From Nymphaea colorata (lineage: Eukaryota > Streptophyta > Magnoliopsida > Nymphaeales > Nymphaeaceae), in assembly GCF_008831285.2 (NCBI RefSeq), contig NC_045146.1, positions 14,027,289 through 14,091,288 on the forward strand: a stretch of 64,000 nt of DNA. The letters run 5' to 3'. Positions 22,001-31,662 of this stretch are shown here, one piece after another. The translations under genes were made by a program, and so were the position numbers. Each line of letters starts with the position of its first letter. Position 1 is the stretch's first letter. Under the pieces are notes generated by a model. The model ran no database searches. It had not been told where the DNA came from and was given only the letters and a program-made list of their open reading frames with translations.

Positions 22001-22944
22001 GAAGCCACTTCAGATTTTCAGCACCGAGCGCCTATGCACATTTTTCTGAGTCCTCTTCCTTTTTTCTGATTTAGGTTTTTGAAGAAAACTGGAATTCTCG
22101 GATGGTTGGACTACAAGATTCTTTCCAAACTCCTGGGGTTCGTATATAATCATGTCCTTTGTGTCATCTGTTTGGAAGTCATTGAACTTTGATCAGTTCT
22201 CTTTGCTAGCTAAAAAGAGTTTAATTTCACTCATAACCCTCTTACCATGTTCCGATCTATTAGTTTCTTCCTCATGAAATTTGTAGGCCTCTGCTTTGAT
22301 GAAAGTGGTAGAACTGGTCAAACCTGCTAACTTTTTTTGAACTAACTGGTGAAACCTGCATTTTTTCCTGGTCATTGTGTGCAGTACTGGAATCTATCTT
22401 CTTGTATGCATTTTAATATCAAACCCCAAGCGTCTAGGAAAATAAACAAAGACCAAATCCTGCAGCCATGTGCATTCGGCATATTCTTCATACCAAAATT
22501 CAAACATTTGTGAAGATGAACAGACTAAATCACTAAATCCTGCAGCCATCTCCATTTGACATATTCTACAAGTTTGAAGAGAGGGATCAGTCTTCTCTCT
22601 ACTGGTTCTCTTTTTCTTCACCGAGGACATTGTTTTTCTTGTATTAATAGGAAATAATTATTGTAACCATCATCTGCTATTCATTTCCTTTGATCATGGA
22701 CAATCATCTTTAACAGGTAACTAGTCAAAGGCTATCTGTTGGCACAACCCCTAAAACAGTAAGGTTGCCCAAGCATGGTGAGATGCTGTTATCAGTCCAT
22801 GGTTCACCTTTAGGTGTATATCGAGAAGGGGGCATGGAAGTGATAAATGGTATTTCTTTGCCTGATCTTTTTGAATTTTATCTATCTTAATAGCTGGTGT
22901 ACTTATTAATTCTTGATCACAAAATTGCAGAATCTGGTGGTTAG
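19082..22944 (+). CDS. Borealin/Nbl1-like chromosomal passenger complex subunit
   Basis: Six coding exons: 19082-19199, 20840-21036, 21776-21847, 22075-22137, 22717-22849 and 22931-22944, giving 198 aa with every join in frame. The N-terminus is basic (MAKRRAKRPRK). Exon 2 is the Nbl1/Borealin N-terminal domain (HRINAMRAICDAEIAHLLNQ through TPLIDFLKENCPNVSLAKAT), the part expected to form the helical bundle with INCENP and Survivin. Exon 5 carries the conserved plant tail (RLSVGTTPKTVRLPKHGEML, then SVHGSPLGVY), and the last exon adds ESGG. The plant homologue (Arabidopsis BORR type) localises Aurora kinase to centromeres and spindle midzone. In-frame ATGs at 19058 and 19061 are alternative starts; 19082 was preferred because the family begins MAK. 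It is shorter than the Arabidopsis protein, so an extra exon may be missed. Intron 1 holds a MITE and intron 2 a tandem duplication. Confidence 0.8.
19555..19911. mobile_element. MITE-like element with TAGTCAAAAG ends, copy 1
   Basis: 357 bp in Borealin intron 1. The left end reads TAGTCAAAAGCACTATGTGG. The complement of the right end reads TAGTCAAAAGTGCGACTAGG. Inside are repeated CCTAGG/GCCTAGGCA motifs and a purine-rich GAAGAAAAGG tract plus a (GAT)n run at about 19775-19810. A related element lies at 45020-45318 in the opposite orientation. No open frame fits a transposase, so it is non-autonomous. A target-site duplication was not clear, so the superfamily (hAT-like is possible) is unproven. 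Confidence 0.6.
21099..21744 (+). repeat. Recent 328-bp tandem duplication in Borealin intron 2
   Basis: GATATTGTTCATTTCTGG... at 21099 recurs at 21427, and the two copies stay nearly identical through TAGTATAGTAACATA. Differences seen are a homopolymer length change near 21290/21617, a few bases beside it, one T in a T run, and TCTGG versus TCTTG near the end. Each copy contains TTTCCACAG|GGTCAGTGGGAG, which resembles a 3' splice site. Using it would add only GQWELEKCY before a stop. The duplication must be young given the low divergence of intronic sequence. Confidence 0.95.
21399..21430. repeat. Perfect 13-bp hairpin at the duplication junction
   Basis: TATCTGGTAGTAT (21399-21411), a 6-base loop AGTAAC, and then its exact reverse complement ATACTACCAGATA (21418-21430). 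It spans the junction between the two 328-bp copies. The corresponding site at the end of the second copy reads TATCTTGTAGTAT and is not followed by the inverted arm. Confidence 0.95.
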
Positions 22945-24479
22945 TACTTGGAGATAATTTCCGGTATGTCATTGAGCTGGAAGTGGATCAGCATTTGGGG
23001 AAAAGAATGATATCGGCCTTTTCTTGTAAATCAGCATAAAAAGATTATCTGTAATGGACCGCATGTTGTTTGTTCTTCGGGATCTTATTGTCAATCGATA
23101 GCTCAGTATACTAATTAATTGGAAAATGCATTGCAGGATGTTGAGAAATTTGATTGAGGTAACACTCAAGTTAATTATTAATTGCATGTAACAGCGAAGT
23201 ACCAAAGCCAGATTTTTCTTAATCGGCATAAAAATGTTCTTCTGAAAAGGCATCAGAATAAAAGTTGTTCAAATGATAACCAGCTGTAGCCATCAGGTGA
23301 AGTTGAAATGCCGGACAGAAAGTTCGTGCTGATCAATGTGCTGCATCATCATTGGTACGTAACAATGCTTGATCTAACTTGAAGATGTGGCTCCTAAGTA
23401 AATGGAACCGGTGGATTTCACCTAAAAAAAGTTTAGTTCCCTGCGATTCATTACATGGCTCAAGAACGTATTTAGCCTGCGCCGTCATTCTTAAACAGTG
23501 CTAAATTTGGTCAAGTACAAAGGTATAATATATATTGAGAACTTGATAGTGTAATTTGAGTAATAAATTAATGTAGATATCTAAATTTAAATTTGAGTGT
23601 GAAATAAATGCAATAAACCCTTGTTTTACTGTGAAAAAAATTCGCCACCTTCGTAGGTCTGGAAAGCATAGTTGGAACTTACAGTAGCACCTTCTTTTAT
23701 GTGGATGACGAAAGCGCAAGTTCTGCGATCATGTTTTCCAGATATGTATTTGTGTTTGTAGGCTATAAAATTTTAACTTGAACTTTTAGAATTTTCTTAT
23801 AAAATTTATTTTGTACATGGGAGAAACTTGCCTGAAGCTGTCTCCATGAAGATATAGAGAGATACAAAAGCGTAATTTCTAATATCTCACCCCAACAGGT
23901 GGATTTCCAAAAGGTTATGAGTTTCTGAATCAGATCCTTAGTGAGTGTTACTCTTTGTACAAGCCAATGTTATAAACATGCAACATTACTTGCAAGGGAA
24001 GTAATAAAAACAATATAAAATTACTCGCAAGGAAACAACAGGGTCGGGGAGGATTTTTGTCCTATGGCCCATGATTCAAAGAACGCATGATAGGAAACAG
24101 ACATTTTTCCATGTAAATTGGGCATCAAGAAGCCATGAAAGCAGATGTTCTTTCCATTGGCTTTCTCGTTAGCAAATTCACTGTCTGACCTAAGTCTTCA
24201 GACCTTAATATTAACCTGAAATTGGTTCTCAGAGGGAGAGAGTTAGCCGATGGGAAGATCTGTCACCTGTCCTTTGCCAACCTCATTACGTCGGGCGTCG
24301 CTCGGTCGCTGCTCTCCACCTCTCCAGCGAACCGATATTCGCCACCACCATCCTTTCACATTTCATTCCTACCACCACCACCCTCTCTTCCACACCACCA
24401 TTATCCCTGGCTCCTCTCTCCGCCGTGCCGTCCGCCAGTTTCTTCTCTGTTTCTCCGCACGTTTGCTTAATCAACGCCG
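22945..24479. other. Intergenic, no gene recognised
   Basis: No supported gene. The phrase ATGCCGGACAGAAA at about 23309 also occurs at about 24760 in the PPR relic, so a small piece of PPR sequence may be scattered here. The segment 24230-24480 is GC- and Pro/Ser-rich in translation and may be the old 5' end of that relic. Confidence 0.35.
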
Positions 24480-25748
24480 CCTGGTTGCAAAAGATTTTAC
24501 GTTCATAGTCCTGTTTCTTGCTTGTTCCAATTCACTTGGGCTTATGTAAGGCCAACAAATTACATGCAACCATCAACACGTCTGGGCTTCCCTGACGTCT
24601 TCGTATGCAGTTCAGCTTGTGAGTTGTACGAGTTAGTGCGCAGAAATTGAAAAAAGGAACTCTGGAGCGGGACATTGTTAGACTTGGTTGGAACACTATG
24701 ATTCGTTAGTACATTGACAATGGGACTATTGGTTGATGCAAGAAGCCTTCTTCATGCAAATGCCGGACAGAAATATTGATTCATGGGATTGTTTAATCAG
24801 CAGTTACGTGAAATGTATATAGCTGGGACTTGCCAGACAGCTGTTCGATGGAATGCCTCGGAGAAATGAAACTTCTTGGCTGCGTATGACTGCAGGATAT
24901 TCTCGCGGTGGAAAGCCTAAGGAAGCATTGATGCTATTTTTGCTTGTTCTCAACTCGGTTCCTTGAATCAGAGCTGTGGATTCACGCTTACATCCGAGGG
25001 AACATCGGACTCGGTTGTCAGTTCAGCTCTGGTTGATACATACTGGAGGTGTGATCCATTAAGCAGGCAACGCAAGTTTTTGTGACGCTTCAGACAAAGA
25101 CCTGTATGCATATGTAGCATCCACTCGTGCCCAGCTATGCGTGGGTTTGGAGGTCACAGTATGGATGTTTATGCAGATGGAAGAGAATGGCATTGCTCCA
25201 GATAAGGTCCCCTACATTGCAGTCTTCCATGGCTGTGCTTATTCAGGGTTAATCGAAAAAGCTTTAAAATTGTTCTATTCTATGACCAACATGCACAATA
25301 TGGTGCCAGATTGAGTACCATGCATGCATGGTCGATATTCTTGGTCCAGCAGGAAACATAGAAGAAGCCGACAAGCTTATACTGTCCTTGCCCCCTAGAG
25401 CCTGATCCCGCTATAAGAGGTGCTCTTCTTAGTGCATGTCGTACTCTTGGAAATGCCGAAATGGGAGAGAAAATTGTCACATGATGAGAGCTCTGATCGT
25501 AGCCTGATTGAGGTGAATGCAATTTGTCTGTGAGTTCATATCTGGCGATTCAAATGGAGCACATATATGAAATGTGCGAAGAAATTTCTGGACAAATAAA
25601 GCTTGCTGGTTGTGTGGCTGATACAAAAGGGCCAGTCTTTGATTTGGAGGAGGAAGAGAAAGAGGTTATTGTCGAGCATCACAGTGAGAAGTTGGCTACT
25701 GCTTTTGGGTTCACCGGCACTGCTCCTATAACTCTACAATACGTATGA
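24480..25748 (+). pseudogene. Broken E/DYW-type PPR gene
   Basis: Pieces in several frames follow the order of a PLS-class PPR protein: an early repeat region (FTFIVLFLACSNSLGL near 24495), repeats containing MPDRNIDSWDCLISSYVK (24761 on) and ARQLFDGMPRRNETSW (24834 on), an E-domain piece (YHACMVDILGPAGNIEEADK, from about 25317), and finally a DYW-domain N-terminal half (IKLAGCVADTKGPVFDLEEE, then HHSEKLATAFG). That last part keeps the HSE zinc/catalytic motif, but the frame ends before the CxDCH region. Multiple stops and frame changes separate the parts. This is a host gene relic, unrelated to the intact MEF18-like gene at the level I could compare. Confidence 0.75.
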
Positions 25749-25817
25749 TGAACATCAGGGTATGCTATGATTAACATCTATGATAGCAAAATTTCAATTA
25801 GAGATCGGATTCGTTTC

Positions 25818-25901
25818 CACCATTTCTTTGAAGGGGGATATATTCATGCGTGGATGATTCACCATTTCTTTGAAGGGGAATGTATTCATGCGTGGATGCT
25901 T
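25818..25901 (+). repeat. 42-bp tandem duplication
   Basis: CACCATTTCTTTGAAGGGG..., ending in TATTCATGCGTGGATG, is present twice in a row with a 42-bp offset and a few substitutions. The offset is a multiple of three, but no recognised protein contains it. Confidence 0.9.
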
Positions 25902-27227
25902 GGTAAGTTCAGTGAACATCATCGGAGAAGCTTTCTTGGATAGCTTTCCTGTTCTGCAGAGGTTTGAAGAAGAAAAGCTTTCGACCCAGTGACACCAAGA
26001 GGCAGCTGAAATCCTGAGATTTTTCCCTTCACCTGGCCGCAAGATGACTTAGCCCGCGCCAATTCCTCTTGCCGTACAGCCCTTTGTACTTATCCAAATT
26101 TCGAGGTTTAATAGCCACTCGGTAAACCGTAGCCTAATGAGGTAGCTTTCTTGTTAAAGATTTTCCCATAATGAAGTCGAGGTGGACCTGCTGGTGCTGT
26201 GCCTGCGTTAACATGCCATAAATGTTCAACAGGGAGGTAAGTGCTTCTTGAGAATGTGGAATTTGTTTGTCATTATTGTTATGCCCGCCTTGGGGATGAC
26301 GTATCCTCATGCATGACCCAACAGCCAGCAAATAGTTGGATATAAGATTTCTTGCCCATATATAATTCAGACAAGCTAGTTGACTTATGAATTCTCCAGG
26401 TGAATTGCTTTTCGAACACCAGATTTTGTGAAAGGCTCTCTTCCACCTCCCAATTAATGATCAGTTTATCGTGACAATTCTGTTACAATCACTTCTTTGG
26501 GTCTTCCTTAAAGCTAGGAAAAAGGTACAGAAGCTGATCTTGGTATTTGTCATGTCTGATTTGACAGAACGCATGCTTTTGTAATCATGTGAGAATGTAA
26601 TACAGGTATATATGGCAAAATCAGATAACCAGTTATTCATATGGGGCTTGGGCTCAAGAAACTTCAGTTTGTTTTTGTTGGTATTGGAGGCTTAAATGGA
26701 CTTTACAGATTTGGGATTCCTGCAATCTGAAGGTCGAGGTAGATGATGTAGCATTGTCAATAACGCCAATTCTAGCTCCTAATAAAGGCACTAATGCTGC
26801 ACACAAGGTCCTCCAGCGTTGGTACTTATTATAGATTTGGTGTAGCTTGGTGATTGCATTAGCATGGTACTTATGAATGATGTACTTGAAGCAAAAGGCT
26901 AAAATTTAGTCGTTGTAAAAATCAACATGAGCGAGTATGGACCCAAATCTATATGCGAGTAGTTCATCAAATTTGTCAGCTCCAACCTTGGGATCATTAC
27001 TCTTACGACAAGTAAATATGCAGCCTTCGTCTGAAAGGAACGGTGCTCTTCAGCAAATAACCCTTGATTGAACAAGAAGATTCGCCCTACAGCCAATCCA
27101 TCTAGCTTCATATCATCACTAGATGATTCAAGCGTGCGTCTCCTTTTCTGTATAAATGTGAATCTATCGATGAGGCTATTTGCTCTGGGAATTCCTCTTT
27201 CTTATTCTTTTTGCACTTGCTACCATT

Positions 27228-27275
<48 letters not shown>

Positions 27276-27380
27276 GTGGCTATCGCTTCTGGTCCATGCT
27301 CCCACTTGTTTCTCTGACATGCACCTACTAATCAAGTTCAGCACGACCTAATTTTGCAAAGCTAAAATAGTGAAACAAAT
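25902..27380. other. Intergenic, unassigned coding-like pieces
   Basis: On the minus strand, 26134-26331 encodes 65 residues (HPQGGHNNNDKQIPHSQEAL, then TSLLNIYGMLTQAQHQQVHL) with coding-like composition but no family I know. A (CT)n run lies at 27231-27267. Nothing else is supported. Confidence 0.3.
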
Positions 27381-27614
27381 ACAATTTGGCCATGGATAAG
27401 ATCCACTATTAGAATTTGTACTTTCACAAGCATGGACTGTTGATGCTAGTTCCGCTGCTTCCACTATCAATGGATGAAGATTTAAGGGTGATAATTTACA
27501 ATTTGGCCACGGATAAGATCCACTATTAGAATTTGTACTTTCACAAGCATGGACTGTTGATGCTAGTTCCGCTGCTTCCACTATCAATGGATGAAGATTT
27601 AAGGGTGATAATTT
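27381..27614. repeat. 117-bp tandem duplication across the kinase gene stop codon
   Basis: Two almost identical 117-bp units (27381-27497 and 27498-27614) begin ACAATTTGGCCA/CGGATAAG. The right-hand unit contains the last codons and stop of the kinase gene on the minus strand. The left-hand unit lies in its 3' flank, so the coding end is repeated as untranslated sequence. Confidence 0.95.
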
Positions 27615-29988
27615 GATGGTGAAGTTTGGGGGTTTTAGCGATGCTAGCAGTAGCTCTGTGCTTCACAAGAGGTACAAGGCTTTGCACCACATCTGTTATT
27701 AGCGGCCTGTAATCTGCTTCTGGTTGTACACACATGGCGGCAATGGCAGCTACCTGCAACAGGTTAGGGGTGTCAAAGATGACGATAACGATATAAAACT
27801 GCCTAAATCCTGAGCTTAATCAAGTCGACATGATATGCCTTCAGGAGATGATGATTGGCAAGTTATTTAAGGCCCACAGCTTTAATATGATAAAAGCCAA
27901 ACCTGTATGAGTTCTTTGATCGAATACTGCCCTTCTAGCGCTGGGTCCACCATTTGAGCAACTTTATCTCTGCTAGTCAATCTTGGTAATGCCTGAACAA
28001 CTTAAATTATTAGTACAGTAAAATAATCTTGTTCTGGATTAGCATTTATTCTGTAGTGATCAAGATGGCCAGCACCACCATTTCAAGAGAATAATCACGA
28101 TCGGGAAGGTTGGGATGCATGTTTTTGTTGTATAGCTAGCAAAATGTGTGGCACAGTATGTCAACTTCTACTACTACTATTAATGCCATTACTTTAGGAC
28201 GAGGAAGTCATACCCATGAGACCAGAGACTGCTCCCCAGGCGCCCTTTTTGCGTCAATCGGAACCCTTCCTGTTATGAGCTCAAGCAGTACAACTCCAAA
28301 ACTGTAGACGTCTGACTTTGTCGTCAGCTTGCCTGTCGAAGCATACCTACAATTCAATATATCCACTCATCAAAATCGTGGAACTACATATAGTTAACAT
28401 TATCAATGATATTTTATTTGCTTGTTATGTTATCATCCCTGAGGAAGGTATCTCTCTGTGTTTGGCAGGATATATTTGAATGCATATATGCAGAGCTTTC
28501 ATGCATCATTAGAAATAAGATGGCAAGAAAGATGGAAAAACTCACTCAGGTGCAACATATCCAGTGGTACCAAGCACGCGCGTGGAGATCAAACCGTTTA
28601 TTTTGTCCGATCCTGTCTTGGCAAGCCCGAAGTCAGAGACCTTAGCCCTGTAATCACCATCAAGAAGGACATTGCTGCTCTTGAAGTCCCTGTGGATCAC
28701 CACTGGCGTCATATGCTCATGCAGGTACTCCAGTCCCTTAGCACAGTCGAGGGCAATTCTCATCCTGGTTTCCCAATCTAAAAGCGGTGGACTCCCCTCT
28801 TGGCCGTTTGAATAGAGGTGTTCCTCAAGGTTGCCATTGGTCATGAATTCAAATACGAGGAGCCGATGCTGCTGGTCGGCACAGTAGCCCAGCAGCTGTA
28901 CCACATACGGAGAGTGCAAACGACTCAACAGATCAACCTGTGTCATGTTTATAGCTGTAATGTAAGGGATCACACGAGAGAGAGAGAGAGAGAGAGAGAG
29001 AGTACTTGAGCTTAAGTAGTGAGTCTTTACAAGACAAGAATGATAATCGATTATCACCATACGTGATTAAGTTAAAAATTTGTTAAAAAATCTCCATACC
29101 TGCATTTGCGAGATATACCAATATAATCTAATTTTTGAAAGGAAATTTCACAATCTTGCCTGTTTCCAACACATTGTGATTATAATACACTTTTTTTGAT
29201 ATATTCTAGATTTTTCTGAAATTTTTACATATTTTTGGTTTAATTTCATACACCTTTTTCATCATAACTGTGTGTGATTTGGTTTGATCATTCTCAAACA
29301 ATCATGATGGTACAGCCTGTTGAGATGGAAGAATACCACCACTAAGACTTCATTTTGACATGGGAGAGGCCGACCTAGCTCATAAATGATGTCCCTACAC
29401 GCGGTATTCCTTCTGAATCTTTGCTGGGTATCCACACGGCATAGCCTTTATTCTTAGGGTTACTTTAAAGAAGAAGCTCTATGTGGCGGAGTTGTCAATA
29501 TGGGCTTTCTACGTCTTCACGTGAAGTAGCCCAAGTATCAAGCTTGATTGCCTTTCACAGTCATTGACTTTGTCTAATTTGTTTATCTTCACCTTTTGAC
29601 TTCGTTACGGCGTTAAAAAAAAAAAAAATACCAGGAAGAAAAAGAAATGCTATTATATTAGCATATAAAAGAATCATCCAAGTTGTGGGCAATGCAAACG
29701 CGGAAAAGACAAGGTTACCAACGGTAAATTTCTGACTGTATACAGTTGAGGAAACCCTTTTGCGTAATTTTCTTTAAATCCAAAAATGAAATCATAACAA
29801 GCAGAAGGTTTCATGAATGTGTAATAGGAAAACATTTCAGTAGCAAAATCATGTAGCTCTCACGTTTTCTTCTAATCTCCACTCTGTCCTTTCGCTATAC
29901 TAATTTAATTGCAACGATTGCACGCAATTATGAAAATAGAAGGCAGTTAATCTTCTCATAGGCTTCACTGATCCTGCAATAACACAGA

Positions 29989-30026
<38 letters not shown>

Positions 30027-30965
30027 CCTCCATTCTGAAGTCTCTCTCACCATGCTTTCCTTCACCATTCAGCCTCTTAACTGCGGCCACTGTACCATCT
30101 GCCAGAACCCCCCGGTAGACCACCCCAAATCCTCCATTACCAATTACATTCCCTTGGCTAAATTTATCGGTGGCCAACGCCAGCTGCCTGAATGTGAAAA
30201 CTTGACCTCCTCTAAATTTAGTTGAACTCGACCTACTCACATCTCCATACAAGCAGTTCCTTGCATCTGCTCCATCTCAACATCACAAATGAAATTTTAG
30301 CTTTAATTTTCATACTATAACCAAAAAAGAGGAAAACCTTCATGAAAACCATATAAGGGCAATGCTCTAATAAACAAGAACACGTAGATTTGTAATGTAG
30401 AAAACATTTCTTTTTACTGCACAAAGGGAAACAACTTAGTAAAAGCTTTTCATGACTAAGGTGTGCATCTCTGGCAGACCGTCTCCAGTTGACAAGCGAC
30501 CATTGACAAACTGTTCAATTTATGTATGGTCGCTGCCATCAAATTAAGTGGCGCCTGTCAATCTGCTGCCGAGACGTCGAAACCGGTGCTGGTAATTTCT
30601 CTCCGTCAGGAAATAAGAGAAACGGCATCAAGAAATAACAGGGTAAGAAGCTTGCCTGGACTGGAATTGATAGACCAAGTGGAGCCAGAAGCACCCAGCT
30701 CAGTGAGCTTTTTCTCAATTTTTCCTTTGTTGATGTTGCCATTGTTGCTGCTGCTCTTTTCACTTTTAGAGGCTCTGAAGAAGCATACAAAAAAGACGAA
30801 GATCCCAATCATCAAACAGATGAAAAAGGTGGGGATAGTGATGATGAGGATGAAGTCAGTATAAGAGAGCCCATGGTGGTGGCCGCGATGGTGGTCGGAG
30901 TCATGGCCGCTTGGTGGAGGAGGTGGTAGGTGATCTGACGGAGAAAGTTCGGAACGGAATCCCAT
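27541..30965 (-). CDS. Transmembrane receptor-like Ser/Thr kinase (RLCK-type domain)
   Basis: Six exons in transcript order: 30656-30965, 30028-30266, 28546-28937, 28214-28346, 27903-27992 and 27541-27753, giving 458 aa, all in frame. Residues 1-36 are short and Pro/His-rich, and residues about 37-63 are one hydrophobic membrane span. The kinase has a Gly-rich loop (GNGGFG, 146-151), Lys167, an HRD motif (265-267), a DFG motif (285-287) and APE (312-314), so it should be an active RD kinase. The C-terminus is Ser-rich. The sequence is closest in memory to Arabidopsis At3g58690-type kinases; its ligand and pathway are unknown. Intron 1 needs a GC donor (CCAG|GCAAGC), and the other introns are GT-AG. 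Intron 2 has (CT)n tracts near both ends. Confidence 0.88.
28977..29002 (-). repeat. (CT)n tract near the 3' end of kinase intron 2
   Basis: Dinucleotide run read as CT on the transcript strand, about 40 bases upstream of the acceptor that precedes VDLLSRL. It may act as a pyrimidine tract. Confidence 0.9.
29994..30023 (-). repeat. (CT)n tract at the 5' end of kinase intron 2
   Basis: Dinucleotide run read as CT on the transcript strand. It begins four bases after the donor (GAG|GTAATCTCTCT). Confidence 0.9.
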
Positions 30966-31079
30966 GATGACGGGGCAAAAGAGGAAGTGTTAGAAGATGA
31001 AGAAGAAGGCGATGATGGAAGAAGAAAAGAATGGGGGAAAGAACGGCGTTGGGATTTGTGAGGGCATTCCATCCATTGA

Positions 31080-31105
31080 AGAGAGAGAGAGAGAGAGAGA
31101 GAGTT
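31080..31105 (-). repeat. (CT)n tract in the kinase gene leader
   Basis: CT run on the transcript strand, about 115 bases upstream of the kinase ATG. It probably lies in the 5' UTR or core promoter. CT-rich leaders are frequent in plant genes. Confidence 0.85.
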
Positions 31106-31296
31106 CTGGTTGTTGATTGTTCATGAAGAGGATGATGATGGTGGTCAGGCTGGGGCAGTTGTCCCACATGATTCCACGCTCGTTCACGTGCAGCCTTTTC
31201 GCTTTCTCCCTTCTTTGTCTCTTTTGTCGTCGTTCAATGTGCCTGTATAAGTTTGCTAAACACATAATTAAACCTCTCTCCCCCTTCTCTCCCTTC

Positions 31297-31297
<1 letters not shown>

Positions 31298-31339
<42 letters not shown>

Positions 31340-31612
31340 TTATATTATGATGAATAAAGAAATGCGATCACCCGGTACCTTCCAAATAACATGCCTACTG
31401 GAACACCCTTGTAGAAACTGGGTTTCCTACGAAGTTAAGTTAAAGTTAGCATGGTTTTATCCAAATTTGCTGTTTGCGACTATCTTTGACACACGCACAG
31501 AAGTGTTTGTGTGCCACATTTGTTTATTCATCGTGATTCATATATATATATATATATATATATATAGCTAAAACATTGGGCTGTATGCGTGAGACATGCA
31601 AATGGATAAATA

Positions 31613-31659
<47 letters not shown>
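31298..31659. repeat. Three (TA)n microsatellites
   Basis: Long TA runs at about 31298-31344, 31540-31566 and 31614-31659, upstream of the kinase gene. Nothing coding lies between them. Confidence 0.9.
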
Positions 31660-31662
<3 letters not shown>

